Assembly: GCA_025667525.1 (NCBI GenBank)
Contig: CM046878.1
Location: 512,190,274 to 512,254,273 of the forward strand
DNA length: 64,000 bases
DNA from: Glebionis coronaria
Lineage: Eukaryota; Streptophyta; Magnoliopsida; Asterales; Asteraceae
Direction: 5' to 3'
The position numbers were made by a program, and so were the translations under genes. This document shows positions 11,203 to 23,309 of the stretch, in pieces. Every line of letters starts with the position of its first letter. Positions within the stretch are counted from its first letter, which is position 1. The notes beneath the pieces were generated by a model, which saw only the letters and a program-made list of their open reading frames with translations, had not been told where the DNA came from and did no database searches.

Positions 11203-11840
11203 CTTCTCCGCAGTTTGAACGTCAGCTTTTAGACGAACAAACTGAAATGAATGTTGAAAGCATCTTATTTGTTTCCCCGTCTTCTTTTTCTCATCTTCTT
11301 TTTTTGTTTGTTTTGTGGAATCATAATTGTTTTTGGTGGCATAGTTGCTTATTACTTGCAGCATCCTTATTTGTGTGGCTTGCTTTTCCTTTAGAATGGA
11401 GCGGCAATGTGATGATCAACTTTTGTTATCAACAACAACGATCTTCCACAACAAACACAAATATATATTAAAAGAAAAAATATAATTGATCAAAGGCAAC
11501 TCAACATAATTCTTTTTTGACGGCAAGGGTTTCGGGCTTAAGCATTGGATATGAAAGACAAAATACTAACAAAAGAGAAAACAATAAAGCGGAAAATAAT
11601 AAGGATCCCTCTGGATCATCGACACGTAGACCGATGACCAGAGGATAACCGTTTTTTGTGGAAACAAACTGGATCTGATACCATTTAAAATGTTAAATGT
11701 GTTTTATTGATTGAATCATCAATTATATATCACAACATACATATTTATACTAACTACATAACTTTAATAATAAGCAACATAAATCTAATGTAACCAAACC
11801 CACAGTCGGGTTTAGCGTAATATAACCGTTTAATAATCAT
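11076..11840 (-). mobile_element. TRIM-like miniature LTR retrotransposon
   Basis: Short direct repeats at 11076-11202 and about 11687-11838 share AATGTGTTTTATTGATTGAAT, TTTAATAATAAGCAA and CCCACA. Next to the right copy, the minus strand of 11673-11684 reads TGGTATCAGATC, a tRNA-Met primer site, and next to the left copy it reads GCGGAGAAG, a polypurine tract. Together these fit a minus-strand element of about 765 bp without a coding region. The interior has a plus-strand open frame (11247-11471) that I regard as chance. Confidence 0.65.
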
Positions 11841-12899
11841 GCTTCTATGCTCTGCTTCAACAGAGCTTCTAAAAATAGTATCTTGTTTCTTACTTTTCCA
11901 TAAAACTAAAAACTAACCTATAAAGAACCTAAAAACTAGTGACAAATTTCTTTGTTTTGCGACATTAGTGCATTAGCATAGCCTCTCTATTTTATATCTA
12001 AGTGCTTGTTAAATTGTAGTCTACAATATTGTTTCAAATACCTTATCACTCTTAAATCAGCGCTTTAAAATATTAGAAAAGAGGACGTGCATGTGTTTAT
12101 TTAAACAATGCACGTCATAGGTAAACCTAAGATTTATCATAGGGTGTTTCACAAATTTATTTTTTGATCATTAATACTAAAATTATCTTACATTAAGTCA
12201 AAATGTGTGTTGCATGTGTCGATAAAAGGCCTACTTTATAAAAAAGATACCTTTTGTGACCTAAAATAAGATGTAGCACGTGTCATGCACGACTTTCATG
12301 TAAGTTCGCCCATAATGCACATCATAGCTAATATCACGCGGTCAAATATATCAGTTTGTTTACCCATTATTTTTAATAACTAGTAAACAATTAAGTTTTA
12401 TCTTTTTTTGGTAATATATGGTTCCGACTTTTTGACCGACTAATATACGAAGTTTGAATCTACAGCTACACATACTCAAACCACGTCCAACCCCTATACG
12501 CCATCAAACAATATTTATAACAAACAAACAAAATGACTTACCATTAAAGAAAAAAATAGAATAACAACTTTGATATGCAAAACAAAAAAGTCTTTATTCT
12601 AGTATTAGAAAACAAATAAATCAATATCGGATCGATTACTAAACGATCTCTCCTTAGACACACAAGCTAAGTTGCAGTCAAATAACAATTAAACACCTTT
12701 CAACCATTTATTAATTGTTCTCGGTCTTCTAATAATAAAAAAAAAATCTCATGCCAAATTATATTGCAATTTGCAAGGAACCCCGAATTAGCCAATCTAC
12801 AATCAAACTTTTAATCATGTCCAAAATTCTTCCCAATATGTCCCGAAATTTTCAGTACCATTCCATTGTCTCTTTGTTATACTAGCCCAAAAATGTGTA
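11841..12899. other. AT-rich intergenic stretch, no gene seen
   Basis: No convincing coding frame or element ends. One small inverted repeat (GACGTGCAT ... ATGCACGTC, about 12090-12117). Confidence 0.5.
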
Positions 12900-12907
12900 C
12901 GCAGTTC

Positions 12908-13198
12908 CAGTGGCGGGCGCGAAAAACTGAATTGTAAGAGGAAAAAAATTTTTTGGACAATAGCAAAATGAAAAAACTAAAATTCAAATAAAAAATTAAG
13001 CATTGTAACTTTAAAATGGAAGAATTTTAAGTTTTAAAGTGTTAAATGTTGGAGTTCAATGGGTAAATGAGGGGCACTTTGAGATTTGAGTGGGAAGCAT
13101 GTTAAAAAAACACTCAAAAATTAAAGTATAATCTTGTCTAATTCATGTAACTATGAGAGGCGTCGCCACTCCGAAGCTTATGAATAAGTCCTCCCCTG
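12908..13198. mobile_element. hAT-type MITE
   Basis: A 291 bp element starting CAGTGGCGG and ending CCTCCCCTG (CAGGGGAGG in reverse), flanked by a perfect 8 bp duplication CGCAGTTC at 12900-12907 and 13199-13206. Eight-base duplications and CAGNGGNGG termini are characteristic of hAT elements. Non-coding. Confidence 0.8.
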
Positions 13199-13588
13199 CG
13201 CAGTTCTAAACCTCCCATATGGTTTGTAATCTCTATCAATTGAAGTCAAGGAATTAAAAAGCTTGCAAATATTCATCTAACCATCTGTTGTGCACCCACA
13301 AAATGTGGTTGGACCACTTTCCCTTTCCTCATAGTTACGTCTAGGACTAGCACATATATGTACAAACATGCAAGTTCTTGTAATCTTGTTGTATGTAAAA
13401 TTCAAATAAATGATCCAAGTGAATTTTATCTTTTATTATATAAAAGAATTAGATTTTTTAGGAATCTTAATAAAAAGGAAAAGTAGTAAAAAAAATAATT
13501 GAATCAATTAAATAGCATGATTTAACCACATAAGCAAAATCGAGTAATATAATTGGTTGAAAAAAAACTCAAAATTGAATTCAATTTA

Positions 13589-13964
13589 GGGGGTGTTTGA
13601 GATTGCTTATTGAAAACAGATTATTCATCAGATAATCATCATTTTGAAAACTTCATTTTAGAAAATAGTGTTTGATTATCCTGTTTAAAATCGCAATAAT
13701 CAAATAATCAGTTTTTTTTAGTGTTTGGCAAATTTGATTATTTGATAAGTAAAATGAATAAAATAAATTCATTTTAACTTTTCTCCATTTTAAATATGAA
13801 ATAAGTAGCTCTCCACTTACTTTTTAAAACTCCATTTTGGAAGCTTCTAAACGCAAATAATCACTTTTCTCCATTTATTATCCAAACACTCATTTTATCT
13901 TATCTCCATTTTCAAAATAAAATAAGTAGATAATCTAGTTGTAAACGCAATCACAAACACCCAT
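13589..13964. mobile_element. Tourist-like MITE
   Basis: Terminal repeats GGGGGTGTTTGAGATTGC and GCAATCACAAACACCCAT, flanked by TTA (13586-13588 and 13965-13967). Length 376 bp, AT-rich, with internal complementary words (CAAATAATCA / TGATTATTTG). Matches the PIF/Harbinger-derived Tourist class by terminal sequence and target. Confidence 0.75.
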
Positions 13965-14335
13965 TTAGTCAAAACTAAAAAAATTGGTGGAGAAATTTGA
14001 TTAAATACACAAAAATATATGTGTCAAATTTGTGAAAATATAAATTTAATAAATAACTTTAGTGGTTGAATTTTAAATAAGTTAGATAGATTTAAATGTA
14101 AACTTATAAATTTTCATATTTTTTAGTAATTTTAAAAAATAAACAAAATACCCCTTTAAACTTTATACTTTTTAAACTTTATATTTAAAAAATACAACAT
14201 ATATATTATACTAAAATCAACAAATCACATGATTATAAATATTCAAATAAAAACACAAATTATTTTCTATTTTTATTTTGACACTTAACAAGATCAAGCA
14301 ATGCAATCTATGTAAATTATTATCAACATGAATAT

Positions 14336-14863
14336 TGTTGGGAATAAATTAAGGCCAGATCACTTGAGCGCTGACAAGAACAAAACAAGCGTTGACAAGA
14401 ACAAAACAAGCGCTGACAGCTCAAGCGTTGACAAGTTAAAGTCAAGCGTTGACACATTGAAGACAAGCACTGATGGAAGATATATTCTACGTGTGTATTA
14501 TATTCCAGAATACTTCTAGTAAAGATAGGAACAACAATGTATTTTATATATTTATCTTTACCTAGAATAGTTGATACGTAGATTATTGTACAAGGCTTCT
14601 TATGTCTATAAAAGAAGGCCTTTAGGTTAATGTTTAATATAAGTTTCATATAAGTTTTCGTTCGTAAACATCTTTCATTGTAAGCAAGTTTGATATTGAT
14701 AATCAAAGTGAAAGTTTGTTTATATCATTGTGTGTTCTTGTTTAAGTGTTAAATTCCGCATAACACTTAGATTCATAAAAGCATATACAAAGGTTTCTCT
14801 ACGTGTATTACTTGATCTAATCTCGTATACACAAAGCTAATCGATCTAAGTTTGGGATCAACA
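14336..14863 (+). repeat. LTR A of the Copia complex
   Basis: Starts TGTTGGGAATAAATTAAGG and ends TTTGGGATCAACA. It contains a block of five CGYTGACA motifs (14366-14470), a TATAAAA box at 14607-14613, and is followed by a perfect primer site. 528 bp. Confidence 0.9.
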
Positions 14864-14865
14864 AG

Positions 14866-14877
14866 TGGTATCAGAGC
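14866..14877 (+). other. Primer binding site of element 1
   Basis: TGGTATCAGAGC, two bases after LTR A, matching the tRNA-Met type. Immediately downstream the sequence switches to antisense RNase H instead of the leader and gag. Confidence 0.85.
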
Positions 14878-17800
14878 ATCAAAAGGTTTAGTTAATAAAT
14901 CTGACACATTTTCCTCAGTGTCAACCCTATCTGGTTGTATTAAACCTTTCTCAAAGCAATCTCGTATAAAATGGTGTCTAATTTCTATGTGTTTAGTTTT
15001 AGAATGATGTACATGATTCTTAATGATGCATAAAGTACTATTTTTGTCAACAAATATCTTAGTATGCATGAAATTGTACCCATAGTCCAACAGCTGGTTC
15101 TGAATCCACAACACTTGGCCACAACATGCAGCTGCAGCCACATACTCAGCTTCAGTTGTAGAATTAGCCACCACTGTTTGTTTCTTGCATTGCCAAGATA
15201 TCAACCTGCTCCCAAGAAACTGACATCCACCAGTTGTGGATTTCCTATCAAACTTATCACCTCCATAATCACTATCTGAATATGCAATCAGCTCCAATGG
15301 TGAATCCTTTGGGTACCACAAACCAAGACTAGGATAGCATCTTAGGTACCTAAAGATCCTCTTCACAACATAAAGGTGACATTCTTTGGGAGTCACTTGA
15401 TGGCGTGCACAAGCACACACAGCAAACATAATGTCAGGTCTGGAGGCAGTAAGATACATCAATGATCTAATCATGGATCTATAGTGCCTGACATCAACAT
15501 CTTTCCCATCTCCAATCTTTCCCCAAGGGTGTTCTCTATCCATAGGAGTAGTAGCCCTCTTTTCATGTGGAGAAATGCCAAACTTCTTCAAGATCTCAGC
15601 AACATATTTATCCTGGGAGATGAAGATACCATCCTCTTTCTGCTGAACTTGTAAACCAAGAAAGAAGGTCATCTCCCCCATAGCACTCATCTTGAATTTG
15701 TCTGTCATAAGCTTGGAGAAATCCTCACTCATCTTTGGATCACTAGACCCAAAAATGATATCATCAACATAGACCTGCACAAGCAACACATCCTTGCCTT
15801 TCTTCTTTGTAAATAGTGTCTGATCTATGGTGCCCCTCTTGAATCCATTGTCCACCAAATAGGTAGACAAAGTACCATACCATGCTCTAGGGGCTTGATG
15901 AAGGTCATACATAGCCTTTTTGACTCTATACACTTTATCTGGATGCTCTGGATCCTCAAAACCAGGAGGTTGCATTACATATACTTCCTCAACAATGGTG
16001 CCATAGAGAAAAGCACTCTTGACATCCATTTGATAGACTGTGAAGCCCATGCAGGATGCATAGGCTAGAAAGGTCCTAATAGCTTCAATCCTTGCAACTG
16101 GTGCAAAGACCTCCTCATAGTCTATTACCTCCTCTTGTGTATAACCTTGAGCTACTAACCTTGCCTTGTTTCTGACCACAATGCCTCTTTCATCTCTTTT
16201 ATTCCTGAGAACCCATCTTGTCCCAATAGGTCTGACATATCTAGGACAATCAACCAGCTCCCAAACATCCTGAATTGCAAATTGGTGAAGCTCCCCAACT
16301 TGGTTCTTTGAGAGCATCAAATATTTTCTTGGGTTCTTCCTGTGACAGAAAACAGGCAAACAAACATGCTTGCACAAGAGGGGTATCAACCTTCTTGTGT
16401 ATATTGGCAATAAACCCACCAAGACCTTGATGAGACCTTCTAGTCTGAACTGGAGTCATAATATCACCAATGATCTGGGAAGGGGGGTGATTCTTCATAG
16501 TAGAAGTGAGAACTCCTCCTTCAAAAAGTCTGGTGTCCTCAACCTCATGCTCCATGTTGCCAATATCTTCTTCATCAGACTCTCTTATATCAACATAAGG
16601 ATGACCTTCTTCATAAGAATTGGAAGGTTCACCTTGTTCAAAAGTGGAAGAGAAAAGATGTGCAAATGTGTTGTCAACGTCTGAACCTTGTTTGTCAGCG
16701 CTTGGGCTAACAACGCTTGAACTGTTGTTGTCAACGTCTGAGCCATCAACGTCTGAATTGGTCTTGTCAGCGCTAGATTTGCCTTTGTCAGCGCCTGAAG
16801 GACCATGCACGTTTGTATTTGGTGGTACTTGTAAACCACCATTATCTTGTCCAACAGCAGCAGCAGCAGCAAAAGCATCTGTCCAAATGGGAATTATGAC
16901 ATATTCTAATATAGGAGATGCCTTTTCTGCTTGTGATCCAACCCTCTCATTAACCTGTGTACCTGAAACATTAAGAACTTGTTCCTCCACAACATTTGAA
17001 GTTACCTTCACAATGTCTGGATTAGTGACAGGCATATAATTTAAAGTTCTAGATAAGGGTTCCAAATCAAACAACCAATTAGGACCACTTTCAGGATCAC
17101 TAGGTTTATTCTCTAAAAACCTAACATGTACTCTTTCAACTATACATTTGTCCTCTTTAAGATAAACCCTATAACTCTTGCTCTGCACTGAATACCCCAT
17201 GAAGTAACCCTCATCACCTTTTGCACTAAATTTCCCTAAGGCATCACTAGTATCCAACACTACTACATGACAACCAAAAGGTCTGAGAAAACCAATATTA
17301 GGTTTTCTACCCCAAAGTAACTCATAAGGTGTTTTGTTCTGAATTTTGTTAACCAATGCTCTATTTTGCACATAGCAAGCTGTATTAACAGCCTCAGCCC
17401 AAAAGGCTATAGGAAAGTGAGCATCAGCCAACATTGTTCTGGCTGCTTCAATTAGGGTTCTATTTTTCCTCTCAGCAACCCCATTTTGTTGTGGGGTTCT
17501 AGCAATGCTAAATTGCCTAGTAATTCCTTTCCTGGCACAGAAATCATCTAACTTCTTATTCCTAAATTCTCCACCATTATCACTCCTAAGCATTTTAACC
17601 TCACTGCCAGACCTCTTCTCAATCTGAGTGATATAATCAATAAGAACATCAGATGTGTCACTCTTTATAGCTAGAAAGAATGTCCAAGTAAATCTAGAAA
17701 AGTCATCTGTGATAACAAAGCAATATGACTTACCATTCAAGCTTTCTATATTTGTTGGACCAAAGAGGTCCATGTGAAGCATATGAAGAGGTCTGGAACT

Positions 17801-18415
17801 AGTATGCACCTGTTTGGACTTGAATGAGACCTTGTGCTGCTTGCCTTTAAGACATGCAACACAAGAGTGGTCATTGTGGAAGGCCTTCTCAGGCAAACCA
17901 TCAACTAAACCAAGCCTCACAAGTCTATTTATATTTTTAAAATTTATGTGCCCTAGTCTCCTGTGCCACAAATTACTCTCATCTACTGAGGCCTTAGCAT
18001 AAAAACAAGACATATTGGTATTCATTTTAATCCCATTTAAATTCACATTATATATGTCCTTATGCCTAGGTGTTCTATACTCAATATATTTCTCATCAGG
18101 GATCTTAAAATCCTTACTTAACACCAAACACTCAGTATCAGTAAAAAGAACTTTATTTTTGTTATCATAAACTTGTGATACACTAAACAGGTTGTAATCA
18201 AGTTCTTTTACCAGGAAGACGTTCTCAAAACGCAGATTATTGGTGAGAAGGGTTCCTTTGCCTGTGATAGTTCCATATCCACCTCCAAAGTATACCTTAT
18301 CACCATCTTTAATAGGGGTGAAATTCGTCAGATAGTCTTCCTTCCCTGTCATGTGCCTTGAGCATCCACTATCCCAATATCCATAATCATTGATCTGTCT
18401 TTGAATGCCCTGCAC
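14878..18415 (-). pseudogene. Copia pol of element 1, inverted relative to its LTRs
   Basis: Read leftwards from 18415: protease with WDSGCSRHMTG; pre-integrase LWHRRLGHINF with zinc ligands and CVACLKGKQH; integrase core with MDLFGP, SDNGGEF and QNGVAERKNR carrying the D, D and E residues; a linker rich in SADK/DVDN; reverse transcriptase with [11 protein letters not shown] and the catalytic YVDDI; RNase H ending at [12 protein letters not shown]. The protease-to-linker part is one open frame (18415-16250). A 17 bp deletion near 16295, relative to the second copy, shifts the frame at KEPSW, and the rest is open to 14878. It could therefore once have been one polyprotein of about 1,180 residues. 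Its orientation opposes LTR A and B, so it cannot be expressed from them. Confidence 0.92.
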
Positions 18416-18429
18416 ATAAAGAAAACAAA

Positions 18430-21262
18430 TTAGTTTTCTTTGGGAACCGAAGTCTTAAAAGACTTGGATTCATCTGGTTGTTCAATAAGAACAGACTTAG
18501 TTCTCACAACAACCCCATTCTCATCCTTTTTAGGATGAAATACCTAGTTAACCCCAATAGGTTTTGTAATGACCTTTGAAATGTAATTAAATCTATTGCA
18601 AGTCATTGAAATCCCATTATCATTAGAGTTTTGATCTTTCTTGGGTCTCCATGTTAATCTTGAAGAAGCTTTAGACGCCTTAACTTATGGCTGCAAATAT
18701 TTAGGTCTGGTCACGTTTCTGTCAGCGTTAGAATTTGTCCTGTCAACGCTGAAATTACCCTTGTCAGCGTTGAACCTAGGGTTTGCTACAGAAACCCATT
18801 GCCTATTTGACCAGGTGTTTGTCTTTTGAAATGGTCTTTGTCCATGAGTGTTAGACCTTCTAGAAAAGAATGGGGCAGGTCTAATCACTTGTGGACTTTG
18901 CTGCCCACAAGGTTTGGGTCAGACAACGTTTGACTTCCTAACAACGTTGACTTTGTTTCTGTCAGCACTGAAATTGTTCCTGTCAGCGCTGGCTTTGGGA
19001 GCGTTGACACACTTGTATGCCAAGTGTGAAAAGCTACCACAAGTGTAACAGGCTTTCTTAGACACAAACTTAGGTCTAGAAGAGAAGAAAGCTGTTCCAT
19101 GATTGCTAACTTGGCTCTTGGGAGACCTAGTATTCCTATACATCTCTGCATATTTAATGGTAGGTCTTCTAACAGTGTTTGAGCCTAGGTCAACAGCTTT
19201 ACCAGTGATTGGGTTAGTAACCTTAATGGGTGTGGACTCATTAGGACTTTCACATAGCAAGCCACCCTTGACAAATAAAGTAGGGTTAACCTTCTTCCAC
19301 TCATTCAGGTCAGTCAATTTTTGTTGATACTCTTCAACTGGAGTGACAACTCTTGGTGGAGGAATGAATTCCTCCTCTTGGAGCTCTGACAAACCAGTCC
19401 AAGATAAGTCCCTTTGTTGGACACCATAGAAGTCACCAGCTGGTGGGGGAACCAAAGAGTAATCATTCATCCCAATCCCAGTCATGTCCTTAGGATCCCT
19501 TTGTTTAGCCACACAGTCTCCTAGGGTTTGGGTGGCTCTATCAAATCTTTGAATTTTGAGGCCAACATTATCTTTATTTTTAATGGCCTCATCTAACTTA
19601 GCCTGTAATTCACCATTAACCCTTTCCATGATGTTTCTAATATCCATACTACCCTCTAACTCATGTTTTAAGATATTGATCTTATCTTTTAAGTCAAATT
19701 CCATTTTATTGTATTCAGAAACGGTTTTCTCAGTTTCAGTAAGAGCTAGTTGGTAATTAGACAATTTACATCTTTCAGTACTCATATCATCTTTTAGTTT
19801 TAACACCTCTTTGTTAAGTCTTTCAGTGTTTAACCTACAACCTTTGCTACAAAAAGCGTCATCATATACCTCATTATCAGATGAAGAGGAGGAGTGTTCC
19901 ATGAGAGCATATTCAACATGCTCTTCTTCTTCAATATCAGCAACCAAAGCTTTATCCTCTTCAACATTCTTAGCCAGATAGCTCCAATCCCATCCTGTAC
20001 CATCAATTCCTTGAACTGCAACCATGGCTTTGGAATCCTGAGCTTTAACAACCTGACTTGAGGGTTTACCAGCATCAGATCTTCTAGGAGATCTGCATTC
20101 CCTCATGAAGTGCCCCATACGATGATAGTTGTAGCATTCAACTTTGGATTTATCAAATCTAGCTGTGTCTTTAGCATTAAAGGTCATCTTCTTTTTAAAC
20201 CTTCTGTTCCACCTATTTGCTCTTATACTAGCAAGAGCCATGTTCCACTTGATGTCCATCTCTTCCAAGTGCTCATCACTTATCTGCTCAAGGTCCTCAT
20301 ATGTAATCACTGAACCATTGGGCAAAGAAGTAATGTAAGCACAAACAGTATCTAAATCCAAACCAGCAGGTTTAACTCTTGGGGAGTCATTCTTGAATGT
20401 GTCAGCGTCTGAATAGGAGACGTTGACAGGACTTGTTCCAGCGCTGACATATGATGATCCAGTAACTGGATGCATATAAGAGTCCTTCTGATTGAATTGA
20501 CCTTCACTATGAGAGAAGAAGGCCATGTTGCTGGTGGTAGATTTGCTTCCATGCTCTAAAAGAGTTTCATCTTCCAACAGTCTTAGTTTGTTGTAGATGT
20601 CATCAAACGAGGAACTCTTGTAAGTATTGTTGGCAAGAATAGATCTTGCCTCAATCTTCCATGCCTCACCAAGACTTTTAAGAAAGGTAGCATTGATGTC
20701 AACATCACCAACTTGTGTCCCCATGAAGGACAACTTGCTTGTAATGTCAAGCAATCTGCTTCTCACACTACTCAGTTTCTCATTGGGTTGAGCTTTGAAG
20801 ACAGCATAATCATGCAGAAGTTGCTTTTTCTTTTCCTCCTTAGTGTCTGCATTGCCACCATATGCAACTTCAAGAGCTTCCCAAAGATCCTTAGCAGATT
20901 CATAGCCTCTATATTTATGTTGGTTTTCTTGTCCCAAAGAGACTTTCAGAATATTTAGGGCTTTCATGTCAACCCTTTTCTTTGCAATGTCATCAGCAGC
21001 CACAACTCTACCATCTCTAGGTTTTTCTTTTTTATCTTATTCAGGACATCCAGCAACAGCTGTTCTTTGAGCAATGGCATTAAGAATCTTTTGAGCTTTA
21101 TTGAAAGTGTTTCCATATTCAATAATCTCCCAGAGTGTGTAGTCATAGATCCCCAGATATTGTTCAAAGTTGAACTTCCATAAGTCAAAGTTGGTTGCAT
21201 CAAGCATGGGAATCTTGATGTTTGGTAAGGCTGAGGAGGAGGAGGTTATTGCTTCAGACATG
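18430..21262 (-). pseudogene. Copia gag of element 1, inverted
   Basis: Starts at the ATG at 21262 (MSEAITSSSSALPNIKIPML) and runs leftwards. UBN2-type gag: FDLWKFNFEQYLG, KDLWEALEVAYGG, EEKKKQLLHDYAVF, SSVRSRLLDITSKLSF. A zinc knuckle, CYNYHRMGHFMREC, has Tyr where the second copy has the second Cys. A second C-terminal knuckle-like motif, CYTCGSFSHLAYKC, follows. Linkers carry NADR/SADR repeats. An in-frame stop after CPE (about 21037) replaces a Glu codon of the second copy, another at about 18919 replaces an Arg, and a third lies after LQP (about 18690). A terminal stop before the pol frame is shared by both copies. Confidence 0.9.
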
Positions 21263-21341
21263 ATGTTGTTAGGGTTTCTGAGAAAATTAGGTTTTGGTGA
21301 TTTTAGGGTTCTGGTGTTCTTTAAGATCAAAAGTTCCTCAA

Positions 21342-22701
21342 CAAGTATTGGAATGATGATTTCAATACTTGGTAACAAGTATTGGAATGGTCAATCTCAC
21401 ATAATATGTGTTTTGGAGTCTTTTTGTAAAAGTATGTACAGGATGATGCATTATTATTGGTCTTATTGATGATTTAGATTTTCCACTATATTTTTCTAAC
21501 ACTGATAAAGGTTGCTTGAACGCTGATAAGTGTTTTTGCAACGTTGTCAGCAATATAATTGTCTAATGCTGACAAAGCTTTCCTCAACGCTGTCATGTGT
21601 TATCGGGGCGTTGTCAGCAACAATGTTAGTTTTGTGATTTTCAATCTAAATGTGCAAATGGTGTTAGCAGTATACCATTGGATACAGAGTTGCTTATGGA
21701 TCAATGGAGAAGCATTTGGACAAGTTTTTATTTATGGATGATGGTTGGAATGTTTCATTCCTATCTTGACATAAATTTTTTATGTTCATGCATGATTTTA
21801 GCAAACTTTTGTATCATAGTTTAAGGGGAGGTTTTAGGAACCTTTAGGATGTTTGGGTATCCATATGATACTCTTATCACAATTCTAGATTGTGTCCACA
21901 GGTGAGTATGAGTTATTTTCTACTAAATCATGAGGCACTGTAGCATGCAAAGTTGATATACTATGCATGCTGCCAAGACATTTTTGGCCTAGAATTGGTT
22001 GTGGTCTGTTGGGAGACTTGGGAATGATTTTGATATGGGATTTACCTGGGAGTAACAAGGATTTTATAAGGTAACTTGGTTGTTAAGAGTTTTGGTTAGC
22101 AAGGGACACTAGAGGACTGTTATGTCTATCTTGCTTATGCAAGTGTGCATAACTGGACAGTGCTTGCCGCCCTATAATAATTATCAGCTTTTGGTTATCT
22201 TCTCTAGGATAAATTACTTGTTAAGGTTATTTTTCACTTTTTAAAATATTTTTATTTTTGGACGCTGACAAGAATTTTCCAAGCGTTGTTGTGACCAAAT
22301 TGGACGCTGATATGGCTATGGGCAAACGTTGACAAGATTATAGCCGTTGGGCGTTGATAGGTTATTTTTGACCGTTGACACTCAATGGGACCTACCTAGT
22401 TGTTACTTTTTGACAAATTTTTAGGCCGTAATTTTAGGAGTTGTTACTTTCATTTAATGCATGAGATAACTTATAACTTTTTCAATATTTTCATGATTGA
22501 TTTTTGAAAATACTTGCCTATTTTGGGCCTATCACATGCATTCTTTTTCTCCTATAAATTTGGCTCCTATTTTAAACAGGGTATCTATAATTCTTATCAA
22601 CTAACAATTTTCTCTTATCAACTTCATCTTCTTCACTTAAATTTAACAGCTTTCATCAATGGCACCAAAGTTTAAACCAACAAAATTGGAATAAATTAAG
22701 C
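21342..22701 (+). other. 3' spacer of element 1 and truncated start of the extra gene
   Basis: Plus-oriented, matching 29712-31050 of element 2: the post-pol spacer, a polypurine-like AAGGGGAGG at 21823-21831, CGYTGACA motifs near 22260-22390, and the TATA box (CCTATAAATTTGG, about 22552). The extra ORF begins at 22659 (MAPKFKPTKLE) but runs after eleven codons into a stop and then LTR B. The gene has been deleted between short similar words. Confidence 0.85.
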
Positions 22702-23211
22702 GAATAAATTAAGGCCAGATCACTTGAGCGCTGACAAGAACAAAACAAGCGTTGACAAGAACAAAACAAGCGCTGACAGCTCAAGCGTTGACAGGTTAAA
22801 GTCAAGCGTTGACACATTGAAGACAAGCACTGATGGAAGATATATTCTACGTGTGTATTATATTCTAGATTACTTCTAGTAAAGATAAGAACAAAAATGT
22901 ATTTTCTATATTTATCTTTACCTAGAATAGTTGATACGTAGATTATTGTACAAGGCTTCTTATGTCTATAAAAGAAGATCTTTAGGTATAAGTTTCATAT
23001 AAGTTTTCATTCGTAAACATCTTTCATTGTAAGCAAGTTTGATAATGATAATCAAAGTGAAAGTTTGTTTATATCATTGTGTGTTCTTGTTTAAGTGTTA
23101 AATTCCGCATAACACTTAGATTCATAAAGCATATACAAAGGTTTCTCTACGTGTATTACTTGATCTAATATCGTATACACAAAGCTAATCGATCTAAGTT
23201 TGGGATCAACA
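22702..23211 (+). repeat. LTR B of the Copia complex, shared by both elements
   Basis: Lacks the first six bases of the LTR because of the deletion that removed the extra gene; ends TTTGGGATCAACA. Five exact CGYTGACA motifs (22728-22815) and TATAAAA at 22967. Followed by the primer site TGGTATAAGAGC (23214-23225, one mismatch) and then the gag leader. Confidence 0.9.
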
Positions 23212-23309
23212 AGTGGTATAAGAGCTTGTTGAGGAACTTTTGATCTTAAAGAACACAAGAACCCTAAAATCACCAAAACCCTAATTTTCTCAGAAACCCT
23301 AACAACATC

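Noticed and set aside
11247..11471. 74-residue frame with hydrophobic content
   Set aside because: Lies in the non-coding interior of the TRIM-like element; no family or conserved motif.
14328..14519. 63-residue frame in LTR A as a gene
   Set aside because: It is the motif-repeat block of an LTR; no independent start context or product. Kept only as an observation on the motif.
21559..21741. Frame after element 1 gag as a gene
   Set aside because: Matches the spacer after pol in element 2 and has no coding features.
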